Source of the DNA: Lachnospiraceae bacterium
GTDB taxonomy: Bacteria > Bacillota > Clostridia > Lachnospirales > Lachnospiraceae
Length of the DNA: 64,000 bases
Direction: 5' to 3'
Assembly (NCBI GenBank): GCA_029063085.1
Contig: JAIDOW010000026.1
Coordinates: 62,001-126,000, forward strand
In this document: one piece after another, positions 54,445 through 63,851 of the stretch
Position numbering within the stretch: the stretch's first letter is position 1
Layout: every line of letters starts with the position of its first letter
Position numbers and translations under genes: made by a program
The notes under the pieces: generated by a model
Seen by the model: the letters and a program-made list of their open reading frames with translations, nothing else
What the model was told of the DNA's origin: nothing
The model's database searches: none

Positions 54445-55809
54445 TTATTTTTCCTTATTCATTCTTGAAAGCAGTTCTTTTCTCTGGTCCTCGTATCCCG
54501 GTTTTCCCAGCAGAGCAAACATATTTTTCTTATAACTCTCCACTCCCGGCTGATTAAAGGGATTAACACCCAGCACATAGCCGGATACTCCACAGGCGAA
54601 CTCAAAGAAGTAGAACAACTCTCCAAGATTAAACTCACTCATATAAGGAAGTGTAATCATCAAGTTAGGAATCTCACCATCCACATGAGCAAGTACGGTT
54701 CCGTTCATAGCCTGCTTATTGATATAATCAACCGTTCTTCCTGCAAGATAGTTAAGACCATCCAAATCATTATCTTCCTGCTCCATTATAATCTTACGTC
54801 TTGGAGAACCGATATTCACTACCGTCTCAATATGGTTCTTTGTTCCATCCTGTATAAACTGTCCAAGAGAATGCAAATCAGTTGTAAAATCACAGGCTGT
54901 TGGATAGATACCTTTTCCGTCCTTACCCTCTGACTCTCCAAACAACTGTTTCCACCACTCACCGATATAGTGGACAGATGGTGTATAATTTGCAAGAATC
55001 TCCATTGTCTTACCTTTCTCACGAAGGATATTTCGAAGTGCCGCATACTGTAATGCATCATTATGCTCATAATCAGCTTCAATACACATCTGACGTGCTG
55101 AAGCAGCACCTACCATCAGTTCTTTGATGTTTGCTCCGCTTACCGCGATCGGCAAAAGTCCTACTGCCGTAAGAACAGAAAAACGTCCACCCACATCATC
55201 CGGTACAACAAAGGTCTCATATCCTTCATCATCTGCCAGTTCCTTAAGAGCACCCTTCTCTTTATCTGTGGTTGCATAAATTCTCTTAGCAGCCTCTTCC
55301 TGACCATATTTTTCAACTAAAAGCTTTTTAAAGATACGGAAAGCTATTGCCGGTTCTGTCGTTGTTCCCGACTTAGAAATAATGTTAATGGAGAAATCCC
55401 GTTCTCCCACAACCTCCAATAAATGCTCCAAATATGTGGAACTGATATTATTACCGCAGAAATAAATTTCAGGAGTACCTTTTCTCATGTCTTTGTCAAT
55501 CACATTGTAGAAGGTATGTCTTAACGCTTCAATTGCTGCTCTCGCACCAAGATAGGAACCTCCGATACCGATTACAATTAAAATCTCTGAATCGTTCTGG
55601 ATTTTCTTAGCAGCTGCTTTGATTCTTGAAAACTCTTCCCTGTCATAATTTACAGGAAGATCAAGCCATCCTAAATAATCATTCCCTTCCCCTGTTCTGT
55701 CAAGCAAAGTTTTCTTTGCCTCTAATACTCTTTCTTTCATAGCTGCAATGTCATCTTCAGATACCATAAACATTGCATTGCTATAGTCAAAACTAATGCT
55801 CTCTGCCAT
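54445..55809 (-). CDS. pgi: Glucose-6-phosphate isomerase
   Basis: A 454-residue glycolytic enzyme interconverting glucose 6-phosphate and fructose 6-phosphate. Typical blocks: [57 protein letters not shown] and [29 protein letters not shown] supports the ATG. It is monocistronic, ending at the terminator. Confidence 0.98.
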   Translation of the reverse strand: MAESISFDYSNAMFMVSEDDIAAMKERVLEAKKTLLDRTGEGNDYLGWLDLPVNYDREEFSRIKAAAKKIQNDSEILIVIGIGGSYLGARAAIEALRHTFYNVIDKDMRKGTPEIYFCGNNISSTYLEHLLEVVGERDFSINIISKSGTTTEPAIAFRIFKKLLVEKYGQEEAAKRIYATTDKEKGALKELADDEGYETFVVPDDVGGRFSVLTAVGLLPIAVSGANIKELMVGAASARQMCIEADYEHNDALQYAALRNILREKGKTMEILANYTPSVHYIGEWWKQLFGESEGKDGKGIYPTACDFTTDLHSLGQFIQDGTKNHIETVVNIGSPRRKIIMEQEDNDLDGLNYLAGRTVDYINKQAMNGTVLAHVDGEIPNLMITLPYMSEFNLGELFYFFEFACGVSGYVLGVNPFNQPGVESYKKNMFALLGKPGYEDQRKELLSRMNKEK

Positions 55810-55887
55810 TTTTATTGCTCTCCTTTGTTATCTTATTCAAGCTTCATGCTATTGCAAAGCTCTTCTCACTCTCTAAAGCTATCCTAT

Positions 55888-55916
55888 ATTTTAACAAAAC
55901 AACTAATAAATAGCAA
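55888..55916 (-). promoter_or_regulatory. Candidate promoter of pgi
   Basis: Minus strand TTGCTA (55911-55916), 17 bp, TAAAAT (55888-55893). Confidence 0.5.
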
Positions 55917-55937
55917 CATTTTCTTATGCTGCAATAT

Positions 55938-56885
55938 CTAATTTGCGCCTTTTTGCAAATTATGCAAATCATAAAGCGTACCGAAGGAATATCCTTCTTT
56001 TTTCATGTTACCCAACATCTGTTCCAAAGCATCCCTGTTTGCAATCGATACATTATGCATTAACGGAATGGCTCCCGGATGATAATACTTCTTAAAATGT
56101 TCCACCACATGGTCACTGGTTGGCTGATTGTTCACATCATAATCCAGATATGCCATGGACCAGAAAATGGTAGTATACCCTAAATCTTTTGCCATTTGCA
56201 GGGTTCTTTTGCTATACTCCCCTCTGGGAGGTCTGAAAAATAAATCCATTTCGTATCCGGTGGCTTCTTTCATATAACTTTCGCAGGTTAAAAGTTCATT
56301 CTTTTGTTCCTCGATGCTTTTTCCCGGCATAGAAGGATGCGTTACCGTATGGTTGCAGACCAGATGTCCCTCTTCCTTCATTCGTTTTGTAAGTTCAATA
56401 TTATCCCTTATAAATGTCTGTGTCACAAAAAAAGCAGCGGTCACTCCTTCTTTCTTTAAAATGTCCAGAATGTCCGCTGTATATCCATTTTCATACCCAC
56501 AATCAAAAGTAATGTATATTTTTTTTTCGTTTACCGGCACCGTATAGTATGCCTGATACTGCGTAATGTCAAAATCCTCCTGACAGCCTGATTTTTCATG
56601 GTTATCATTTCTCTTGAACCACCATGCATATAACGTATTATCAATAGATGCATAGTCGGTAGTATCCACTATGATCCGTTCCTGCTTTTGATTTGATTCT
56701 CCGTCTTCCTCATTTTCTGTACCGGATTCCGATTTATCCTCATTTTTTACATAATTTTTTCCTTTCTGGTGTGAGCCACTACTGTCCGCATTCCGGTGAG
56801 GAATCTGCCGCCACACCATGAATAAAGCAAACAGTAAGGCAGCAGCAATAATACCGGCTATCAGCCTTCCTTTTTTCAGTTTCAA
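55938..56885 (-). CDS. pdaA: Polysaccharide deacetylase, PdaA type
   Basis: 315 residues. Membrane anchor near residues 8-24, a charged linker (about 35-70), then a NodB domain. Metal and catalytic motifs: ITFDCGYENGYTADIL (the TFDxGYENG form characteristic of PdaA), CNHTVTHPSM and FRPPRGEYS. PdaA deacetylates MurNAc for muramic-delta-lactam in spore cortex. Start is TTG after GGAGG, six bases away. Confidence 0.85.
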   Translation of the reverse strand: MKLKKGRLIAGIIAAALLFALFMVWRQIPHRNADSSGSHQKGKNYVKNEDKSESGTENEEDGESNQKQERIIVDTTDYASIDNTLYAWWFKRNDNHEKSGCQEDFDITQYQAYYTVPVNEKKIYITFDCGYENGYTADILDILKKEGVTAAFFVTQTFIRDNIELTKRMKEEGHLVCNHTVTHPSMPGKSIEEQKNELLTCESYMKEATGYEMDLFFRPPRGEYSKRTLQMAKDLGYTTIFWSMAYLDYDVNNQPTSDHVVEHFKKYYHPGAIPLMHNVSIANRDALEQMLGNMKKEGYSFGTLYDLHNLQKGAN

Positions 56886-56933
56886 TTAAGTCCTCCTGCT
56901 TACATTTTAAAACAACCCTTCGGTTGACATTTT

Positions 56934-57821
56934 TTAAGCCAGGAAACTCTGTACAAATTCTTCCAGCAACTCAATCTCTGATTCCTCTGATTCTGCCTCG
57001 GTCAAGAGCATATCCTCTTTTTCCCCGATATCATCCTCCCGGCTGACTGCTATCATTTCCTCACTGTCTTTGTGCTGGGATGTGTCTATTTCACGAATCA
57101 GACGTTTTAACATATCCATATCTTCTTCCATATCTACAGACTGTCCTGCATTGTTTTCAGATATGTTTCTGTCTTCTCTTATCTTCTCTTCATGCTCCTC
57201 ATCCAGGATTACATTTTTTAATTCTTTATTTCTGGCTGCCCCTTCCATAAAGGCAGCTTCCATATCTTCATCCAGTAATTTCGGTTCTCTGCTCCCTTCT
57301 TTGGTTCTGATCAGACGATTTGCCAGATAATTTTCCAGGTAATCTACCAGCTGAATTTGTATCTGCTGTTTCCTGCTCTTCATTCCAAATATATGAAAGA
57401 ATACAAACAAACATACCAAAACCATTCCATAAGCAAATAAAATCTCAATCTGGGACTTCATCTCTTTTCCGGCTATATAACCATAAAATACGCCGCCTCC
57501 AGCGAGAAGCGTTACGATTCCAGCAGTCAGAAAAGGCACCTTTTCCCATGCGGAAAACGAAAATCCTATCAATCTCAGTTTTAACAAATACTTGTCCACA
57601 TATGCTGCAATATTTCGCACCTGATAATCCATTCCATAAATCGTTTCGAACTGATTCTTCAGATTAACTAACACTTTTTTTCTGGTAGTCTTCATATTTG
57701 CCGATGCCTTTACATACCCTTTTAAAGACAGAGTCATCATTGCCTGCAGCAATAAACTAAACATCCCAAATAGCAGGATGCTGCTCATAAATACGTGATT
57801 TGTAATAAATTCTGTTATCAT
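56934..57821 (-). CDS. Membrane protein of unknown function
   Basis: 295 residues from MITEFITNHVF (GGGAAGGG upstream; an ATG 18 codons earlier lacks one). An N-terminal membrane helix, a basic stretch resembling type II secretion-type membrane proteins, two further helices (about 85-107 and 125-145), then a long, highly acidic C-terminal tail (about 180-295). I recognise no family. It lies 48 bp upstream of the deacetylase gene, so perhaps cotranscribed. Confidence 0.65.
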   Translation of the reverse strand: MITEFITNHVFMSSILLFGMFSLLLQAMMTLSLKGYVKASANMKTTRKKVLVNLKNQFETIYGMDYQVRNIAAYVDKYLLKLRLIGFSFSAWEKVPFLTAGIVTLLAGGGVFYGYIAGKEMKSQIEILFAYGMVLVCLFVFFHIFGMKSRKQQIQIQLVDYLENYLANRLIRTKEGSREPKLLDEDMEAAFMEGAARNKELKNVILDEEHEEKIREDRNISENNAGQSVDMEEDMDMLKRLIREIDTSQHKDSEEMIAVSREDDIGEKEDMLLTEAESEESEIELLEEFVQSFLA

Positions 57822-58020
57822 AATATCCCTTCCCTGCATATAAAATTTATGTACTGTGATTTCCTTTGCTGCCATGCAAATTTCCTCACTCTCTTATCTA
57901 CTAGTTTACTGATTTTTATGCAACGACTCAACAGTTTCCTTTCGTAACTTTCTCCCTGTATCTTTGATAAAACTGCGTTTTAGGCGATATTTTCACATTT
58001 CTCGACAAAATTCTGGAATA

Positions 58021-58048
58021 TTGCAAATTCCTCTACTTATGTTATACT
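58021..58048 (+). promoter_or_regulatory. Candidate promoter of the TSCPD gene
   Basis: TTGCAA (58021-58026), 16 bp, TATACT (58043-58048). Confidence 0.55.
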
Positions 58049-58087
58049 ATTTTATAGTAAAATCTTTCATAGAAAGGACTCAGGACA

Positions 58088-58333
58088 ATGACATTTAAAC
58101 CACAAGGTGTATGTGCACAAAAAATTGATTTTGATATTGTGGACGGCAGGCTTACCAATGTTCAGTTTTTTGGTGGCTGCAACGGCAACACACAGGGTGT
58201 ATCCCGCTTATTGGAAGGAATGGAGGTTAATGAAGCAATTTCCCGCCTGGAAGGAATTCAATGCGGATTTAAGGGAACCTCCTGCCCGGATCAGCTTGCC
58301 AAAGCACTGAAACAGGCAAGTGCAGACATTTAA
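58088..58333 (+). CDS. TSCPD-domain protein (TIGR03905 type)
   Basis: 81 residues. The conserved pattern FKPQGVCAQKIDFDIVDGRL, GGCNGNTQGVSRLLEGM and CGFKGTSCPDQLAKAL, with four cysteines, matches the small TSCPD proteins named for the TSCPD-like motif (here TSCPDQ). The domain also occurs at the C-terminus of some ribonucleotide reductases. GAAAGGAC precedes the ATG. murG follows after 71 bp. Confidence 0.9.
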   Translation: MTFKPQGVCAQKIDFDIVDGRLTNVQFFGGCNGNTQGVSRLLEGMEVNEAISRLEGIQCGFKGTSCPDQLAKALKQASADI

Positions 58334-58404
58334 AACGATGCGAATAATACTTCAAGACCAGTTCCAAACCTGCGGTCCTGAAGAACGAAAACAAGGAGAC
58401 GATA

Positions 58405-59466
58405 ATGAAAAAAATTGTACTTACCGGCGGTGGGACTGCCGGACATGTAACTCCTAATATTGCACTTCTTCCAAGTCTTAAAGAGGCTGGTTTTGAAGTT
58501 CACTATATTGGATCCTATAACGGAATTGAAAAAAAATTGATTGAAGATATGAAGATTCCATATTATGGCATCTCCTCCGGTAAGCTTCGAAGATATTTTG
58601 ATGTTAAAAACTTTTCAGATCCGTTCCGTGTCATCAAAGGCTTTGGAGAGGCAAACCGGATTCTCAAAAAAATCAAACCCGACGTAGTTTTCTCTAAAGG
58701 AGGGTTTGTTGCAGTACCTGTTGTAATGGCTGCAAAGAAAAATAAAATACCTGCCATTATTCATGAATCCGACATGACACCAGGGCTTGCCAACAAGCTT
58801 TGTATCCCATCCGCAGCAAAAGTCTGCTGCAATTTTAGGGAAACCTTTGATTTACTTCCGGAAGGAAAAGCCGTTCTAACCGGAACACCAATCAGAAAAG
58901 AATTATTCGAAGGAAATGCGGCAAAAGCCGCAGAGTTTTGTGGTTTAGAAGCCGGCAGACCAACCATTCTGATCATCGGAGGAAGCAGTGGCAGTGTTGT
59001 TATCAACAATATAGTACGGGAAAGCCTTAACGATATTTTGGCAAGATTCCAGGTGATTCATCTGTGTGGGAAAGGACATTTAGACGAAACCCTAAAAGGA
59101 AAAAAAGGATATGTCCAGTTCGAATATATTTCCAAAGAATTAAGAGATTTATTTGCTTTAAGTGATCTGGTGATTTCCAGAGCCGGAGCCAATGCCATTT
59201 GTGAATTACTGGCACTTAAAAAACCAAACATTTTAATTCCCCTTTCTAAGGCCGCCAGCCGGGGAGACCAGATTTTAAATGCCAAATCCTTCAAAAAGAA
59301 CGGTTTCAGTTATGTAATCGAGGAAGAAGAATTAAGCTGTGCATCCCTACTGAACGCAATCCGCGATGTAGCAGCCCACAAGGAACAATATGTAAAAGCA
59401 ATGAAAGACAGCGAGATGTCTGATTCCATAGGAACAATCATGAAGCTGATCACTTCTTTATCATAG
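58405..59466 (+). CDS. murG: UDP-GlcNAc:lipid I transferase
   Basis: 353 residues. Converts lipid I to lipid II at the cytoplasmic membrane face. Glycine-rich donor/acceptor loops: TGGGTAGHVTPNIAL at the N-terminus and ILIIGGSSGSVVINNIV; SRAGANAICELLALKKPNILIPL binds the UDP-GlcNAc. Family length is normal. It lies outside a dcw division cluster, next to the TSCPD gene, as in several Clostridia. AAGGAG precedes the ATG. Confidence 0.94.
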   Translation: MKKIVLTGGGTAGHVTPNIALLPSLKEAGFEVHYIGSYNGIEKKLIEDMKIPYYGISSGKLRRYFDVKNFSDPFRVIKGFGEANRILKKIKPDVVFSKGGFVAVPVVMAAKKNKIPAIIHESDMTPGLANKLCIPSAAKVCCNFRETFDLLPEGKAVLTGTPIRKELFEGNAAKAAEFCGLEAGRPTILIIGGSSGSVVINNIVRESLNDILARFQVIHLCGKGHLDETLKGKKGYVQFEYISKELRDLFALSDLVISRAGANAICELLALKKPNILIPLSKAASRGDQILNAKSFKKNGFSYVIEEEELSCASLLNAIRDVAAHKEQYVKAMKDSEMSDSIGTIMKLITSLS

Positions 59467-59472
59467 TAAAAC

Positions 59473-59530
59473 AAAATGCACAAATATATGCGGCATACAT
59501 TCCATGTTTCCGTATATTTGTGCATTTTTA
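59473..59530. terminator. Bidirectional terminator after murG
   Basis: AATGCACAAATATA pairs perfectly with TATATTTGTGCATT, flanked by A- and T-runs, between convergent genes. Confidence 0.85.
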
Positions 59531-59535
59531 TTATC

Positions 59536-60048
59536 TTATTGTTTTACTTCTACTCCATATAACTGGCTGATGATTATTTTCTTGAGTAAATCATTCGTAT
59601 CTTTGGTGGTTGCCGTATTTTCTACTGCAATCTTTGTACCGTCTACATATGGTATAATCTCTACATTATTACCCGATATCTTAAACTCAAATTTAATTGC
59701 ACAGCTTGTATAGAGCATATCATTATAACCCTCAACATCTTTGATGTTAATTGTTGCACCATTTCCCCGGTATATAACATATTCTACTCCGGGTTCCTCT
59801 TCCCTTGTCTCATATACCCAGCAGGACATTCCTGTAGACTTCTCTAAAATGTCCTTATAGTTCGCATTTACATCCTGATTATTCAATGTCTGAATCTGTG
59901 TAATCCTCGTCTTTGCCTGACTGTTTACAATCGGCTGCACAAATGACTTTACAAAATCATGCGGATACTCCGGAAGTATTAAGTAAATACCAAAACATAC
60001 TGCTCCCAAAATTACAATCCACATTAGAACCTTTAAAACTTGTTTCAT
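59536..60048 (-). CDS. Membrane-anchored hypothetical protein
   Basis: 170 residues: an N-terminal membrane helix (LKVLMWIVILGAVCFGIYLIL), then an extracytoplasmic domain with one Cys pair (about residues 75 and 115) and mixed alpha/beta content. No family recognised. AGGAGG precedes the ATG, and it is transcribed away from the HD-domain gene with a 59-bp gap, so possibly one operon. Confidence 0.6.
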   Translation of the reverse strand: MKQVLKVLMWIVILGAVCFGIYLILPEYPHDFVKSFVQPIVNSQAKTRITQIQTLNNQDVNANYKDILEKSTGMSCWVYETREEEPGVEYVIYRGNGATINIKDVEGYNDMLYTSCAIKFEFKISGNNVEIIPYVDGTKIAVENTATTKDTNDLLKKIIISQLYGVEVKQ

Positions 60049-60107
60049 AACTTAAATCCTCCTAATTATAATACTTATTAAAGCTACCTTATCTATCTTA
60101 AAGATAA

Positions 60108-60698
60108 TTAAAATAACTCCTTTTCCAGCTGGAACAAGAAATCTTCTAAGAGCTTCATCCGCCTGTCATATTCAAGACGTGCTGCCTCTGTCTTACAGCG
60201 ACGGATCTTTGGTTTATTACCCTTAAAATAATTCTTAATCCGATAGTAAGCCTTCTTATAATTGGCCTCATCCTCACAGGCAGTCGCCATGGAATCCCAA
60301 AGGACACTGACAGCTCCTACCTCATCTAATAAATCCGCATCCATAACAACCTGACACTCCAAAGACAGTTCATCCTCGGTATCCTTGTCATCATGAATCC
60401 GTATGATCTCACCTATACGCCCGATTTTCTCAGGCTCCACCCCAATACTATCCAAATACTCTACTGCTATCTCGGCACCGACTTCTCCATGCTCTTTCCC
60501 TTCCTGCCAGCCTACATCATGTAATAAAGCCGCAAGGGCAATCACATCAAGATCTCCTCCAACTTTTGCCTGTAGCTTGATCGCCCATCGGTACACCCGC
60601 ATTGTATGCTCAAATCGGTCTCGAAATGGATAATTGGGCGGTCTGCCATTATCTGCAATTTGCTGTTTTACAAATTCAATCACATTTGCATAATTCAT
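60108..60698 (-). CDS. HD-domain phosphohydrolase
   Basis: 196 residues. The metal motif is complete: His in FEHTMRVYRWAIKLQ, HD in ALLHDVGWQEG, then His in IRIHDDKDTED and Asp in VVMDADLLDEVGA. It is a YedJ/MJ1020-like soluble nucleotide or sugar-phosphate hydrolase; the substrate is unknown. I chose MNYANV with GGGAG eight bases upstream rather than the longer in-frame extension. Confidence 0.85.
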   Translation of the reverse strand: MNYANVIEFVKQQIADNGRPPNYPFRDRFEHTMRVYRWAIKLQAKVGGDLDVIALAALLHDVGWQEGKEHGEVGAEIAVEYLDSIGVEPEKIGRIGEIIRIHDDKDTEDELSLECQVVMDADLLDEVGAVSVLWDSMATACEDEANYKKAYYRIKNYFKGNKPKIRRCKTEAARLEYDRRMKLLEDFLFQLEKELF

Positions 60699-60828
60699 GC
60701 TACCCGCTCCCATTCCTAGTAATTCAAGAGAATAATCTTCTTTATTGTAGCATTTTTTAAAAAAATATTCCACCAATAATTAAAAAAAATCATACAAATA
60801 GATTTATATGATTTTACTAAACATTAAT

Positions 60829-61092
60829 CCATGCAACCTGCTTTGTGAATCACCTATGATCAGTTACCATAGCAGTTAACTCAGTCCAGGCACCCTTGCG
60901 GCACATGAAAGCTCCTACTTAGTGCTGCTTCGTTCCCGACCTGACACGGTTCATAGGTTTCCATTGCGCAAGACCCATACGTCAACGCCACTTACTATGA
61001 CCAGCACCATGGGCAAAACCCGAGGCAGGTCAACACCCCTGCTATAGCGGATTGCAGGTACAGGGTACCGCTAACACCCCGGCTGCATGGAA
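60829..61092 (-). ncRNA. ffs: Signal recognition particle RNA, large type
   Basis: About 264 nt. The helix 8 Ffh-binding motif is present: GTCAGGTCGGGAACGAAGCA then GCACTAAG. The ends pair (CCATGCAGCC at the 5' end with GGTTGCATGG at the 3' end), showing the full Alu-containing form of Bacillus and Clostridia. A promoter sits immediately upstream. It lies next to tadA, the same order as tadA-scr in Bacillus subtilis, but dnaX does not follow here. Confidence 0.93.
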
Positions 61093-61099
61093 AGATTAA

Positions 61100-61127
61100 A
61101 CTATAATAAAAGTCATCGCTTTGTAAA
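61100..61127 (-). promoter_or_regulatory. Promoter of the SRP RNA
   Basis: Minus strand TTTACA (61122-61127), 16 bp, TATAGT (61100-61105), placing the start near 61093. Confidence 0.7.
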
Positions 61128-61239
61128 AATACCTGTTAAAAACTCAAAAATACTAAAAAGTGCGACAACATATTAGTATACAAGAGTTTGTCATTTCTGT
61201 CAACCTGTCTGCCAGCAATCTTTTGCCACATTTCATACA

Positions 61240-61716
61240 CTAAGACATAGAAATTAACTTCTTCCTCTCCCTGAGGGATTTAAAAAAATCCGACAGCATG
61301 GCAGAACATTCCTGCTCCATAACTCCCTTTTCAAATTCCACCTGATGATTAAATGCTTCTACCTGAAACAAATTCAATATGGAACCGGCACATCCTGCTT
61401 TTTTATTCATGGCTCCCACAACTACTCTGGGAATCCTTGCCTGTATAATAGCACCCGCACACATCTGGCAGGGCTCTAACGTAATATACATCGTACACTC
61501 CTCTAAACGCCAGTCTCCCAGACGTCTGGAAGCTTTTTCAATTGCCAGCAGCTCCGCATGGGCAAGGGTTGTTTTCCTTGCATTACGCTTATTATACCCC
61601 CTCGCAATAATCTTATCATCTTTTACAATCACACATCCAATTGGCACATCTCCTGCCAACGCTGCTTTTTTCGCCTGTTTTATTGCTTCCTTCATATATT
61701 TTTCATCATTTGCCAT
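61240..61716 (-). CDS. tadA: tRNA-specific adenosine deaminase
   Basis: 158 residues. Converts the wobble adenosine 34 of tRNA-Arg(ACG) to inosine. Zinc motifs are intact: HAELLAIEKA (His and catalytic Glu) and PCQMCAGAI. ATG at MANDEKYM has GGGAGAG upstream; the open frame extends further but without a Shine-Dalgarno. The SRP RNA gene follows. Confidence 0.96.
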   Translation of the reverse strand: MANDEKYMKEAIKQAKKAALAGDVPIGCVIVKDDKIIARGYNKRNARKTTLAHAELLAIEKASRRLGDWRLEECTMYITLEPCQMCAGAIIQARIPRVVVGAMNKKAGCAGSILNLFQVEAFNHQVEFEKGVMEQECSAMLSDFFKSLRERKKLISMS

Positions 61717-61805
61717 TGTATCTCTCCCATAAAGTATACTATAATGAAGAAAAATCACTTGCTTGCAAGGGTGATTTTTCTGAATGCTGATCATGGGCAA
61801 CGCTC

Positions 61806-61940
61806 ATGATATAATGAATTGTGCTGATGCACAAGCAGGTCATCAATTTTCTCCGAAAATTGGTGACATATGATATAATGAATTGTGCTGATGCACAAGC
61901 AGGTCATCAATTTTCTTCGAAAATTGGTGACATATGATAA
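61806..61940. repeat. 64-bp tandem duplication upstream of the acetyltransferase gene
   Basis: Two full copies (from 61806 and 61870) plus a few bases of a third, with one substitution. Each unit contains ATGATATAATG, a GTGC-TGAT-GCAC hairpin and an imperfect 13-bp stem (GTCATCAATTTTC / GAAAATTGGTGAC). Confidence 0.9.
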
Positions 61941-61978
61941 GGTAAGTTTAAATCGTTATAATTAAGGAGTTTTAAATC

Positions 61979-62530
61979 ATGTCCTTTACACTTACTACCA
62001 ACCGTCTTATTTTACAGGTTGAAGACAGTTCCAAAGCCGATAAAGTGCTTGCTTTTTATACTCGCAACAAAACCCTTTTCGAGCATTTTGAACCCACCAG
62101 ACCAAAAAACTTCTATACGCTTCCATACCAGACTGCCAGTATGAACTGTGAATATAGTGAAATTATAAAAGGGAAAACCCTTCGTTATTACATTTATCTT
62201 AAATCACAGCCGGATACCATAATAGGGTCGGTAAACTTTTCCCATATTATGCACGGACCTTTTTCCAAAACCTCAATCGGGTATAAGCTGGATGCCTCCT
62301 GTCATGGCAACGGCTATGCATTAGAAGCCTGTCAGGCGGCAATTGCCGTTATTTTTTCCAATTATAAAATCCACCGTATAGAAGCAAGGGTTTCTCCGGA
62401 AAATACACCCTCCATACGTCTGTTGGAACGCCTTGGATTTTTCTATGAAGGCATCGAATATCAAAGCGTGGAAGTGAATGGTGTTTTTAGGGATCATTGC
62501 AGATACGGACTGATTTCTACGATCCAGTAG
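61979..62530 (+). CDS. RimJ/RimL-type GNAT acetyltransferase
   Basis: 183 residues. Acetyl-CoA loop in GYKLDASCHGNGYALEACQAA and the terminal LLERLGFFYEGIEYQSVEVNGVFRDHCRYGL match RimJ/RimL N-acetyltransferases. Substrate unknown. AAGGAG precedes the ATG. The 3' end overlaps the convergent DUF6128 gene by 37 bp. Confidence 0.9.
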   Translation: MSFTLTTNRLILQVEDSSKADKVLAFYTRNKTLFEHFEPTRPKNFYTLPYQTASMNCEYSEIIKGKTLRYYIYLKSQPDTIIGSVNFSHIMHGPFSKTSIGYKLDASCHGNGYALEACQAAIAVIFSNYKIHRIEARVSPENTPSIRLLERLGFFYEGIEYQSVEVNGVFRDHCRYGLISTIQ

Positions 62531-63702
62531 CCAAATTCACCTGTTTTAACTCCTGTTTTCTTTACCGGAATGAACTGGTCAAAACCAAACATATTCGCAA
62601 GGTATTTTTCCCGATTGGAATAAACTCCCGGAACCCCGATAATGGAATGCTCTGAACCGTCATCAAACCGCATTTTTCCAAGGAGTAGATACTGATAGGT
62701 ATAAAAGCCATGAGTCAGAAAACTGTTTACCCCCAGTTTCCAGTTCCGCATATCCAGTTTTCCGATATCCTTCGGATGAATCCTTACACAGTCAAACAGC
62801 TCTGTTGCTCCATACATAGGGAGCTTTGGATATTCCTGTATCATTTTTTCAAATACATCCACCTGTTCCTGTCGCTCCAAATGCTTCTTATGATATGGGC
62901 ATTCTTCACACTTTTCAAAAACATCTTTCTCATTCCCGCTCCGGACAGTATTATTCTTTAAATCAGAATCCTGTTCCCCAAATAAACTATCCACAATCGT
63001 TTTCATATTATCTGCGGTTTCGTTCTGGGGTGAAAGTTCTACAGCTGCTTCAATATTGCACTCCTCTTCCCTCTTTCTTTGTTCATTTTCTTTTCCCGTC
63101 TCCTGCTGCCCCGCTTCCCTTTGCTGCTTTTCTTCCGGTAAATCCTCTAACTGCTCCCGGAACCATTCTGTCTCCTCCCGGTTCTGCTCTGCGGAAATCT
63201 CTGATAAAATATCCTGTTTTGCAGCAATCTCCGTCGGAGTCTTTTCCTCGGCAACAGGCTTCTTGGGTATCTCCTCTCTTACGGTATTACTTTTGTCTTC
63301 CTGCCTCCTCTCCTTTTTTACTAAAGCATAATCCCTTCTGTCCCTGTCTTTAAAATCCCCGATGTAATAATGGGAATCATTGTAAACCACTGCAACTCCG
63401 TCAAAAGTATATAAATCCCTTCCTGTATCAAATATCTGCTGCCAGTCCGTCCGGTTCTGATAAGTCAGGATACCGTTTTTACTCTCTATTTCATCTACTT
63501 TGATCGCTGCTAAATGATCCCCTGCCTCATGATAAAAATAGAGCGAAGCTTCTTTAAACGGCAATCCGGAAGGCTCCTGAATATTAATAATAATCTTCAC
63601 TTTATCTCCACGTATCTCCAGTTTCAGAAATCCCGCTGTTGATCCGACATTTCCGTTGTGATATTGGTAAAAATATGTAATTTTTCTCTTATAATTCTGC
63701 AC
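62494..63702 (-). CDS. DUF6128-type protein with charged low-complexity middle
   Basis: 402 residues. An N-terminal domain (about 1-115, with GFLKLEIRGDKVKI), a Glu/Gln/Lys-rich disordered middle (about 125-240), a Cys pair CEECPYH near residue 262 and a conserved C-terminal domain containing DIGKLDMRNWKLGVNSFLTH. I associate this with DUF6128 of Lachnospiraceae; function unknown. Start is GTG eight bases after AAGGAG. The 37-bp overlap with the acetyltransferase is on opposite strands. Confidence 0.75.
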   Translation of the reverse strand: MQNYKRKITYFYQYHNGNVGSTAGFLKLEIRGDKVKIIINIQEPSGLPFKEASLYFYHEAGDHLAAIKVDEIESKNGILTYQNRTDWQQIFDTGRDLYTFDGVAVVYNDSHYYIGDFKDRDRRDYALVKKERRQEDKSNTVREEIPKKPVAEEKTPTEIAAKQDILSEISAEQNREETEWFREQLEDLPEEKQQREAGQQETGKENEQRKREEECNIEAAVELSPQNETADNMKTIVDSLFGEQDSDLKNNTVRSGNEKDVFEKCEECPYHKKHLERQEQVDVFEKMIQEYPKLPMYGATELFDCVRIHPKDIGKLDMRNWKLGVNSFLTHGFYTYQYLLLGKMRFDDGSEHSIIGVPGVYSNREKYLANMFGFDQFIPVKKTGVKTGEFGYWIVEISPYLQ

Positions 63703-63851
63703 TTGTCCCACTCCTTTTTGAATACATTTTATGCAGGAGCAGGAAATTTTATGACTGAATGTTCCATACTGATATTAAAAATTAATAAATTTTTCCAGGC
63801 AGCGTTACAGAATTTAATGCCCTACCGTTTGTAACAGGAGGATGCCAATTT

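Noticed and set aside
61806..61940. Possible CRISPR array
   Set aside because: Only two directly adjacent 64-bp copies, no spacers and no cas genes.
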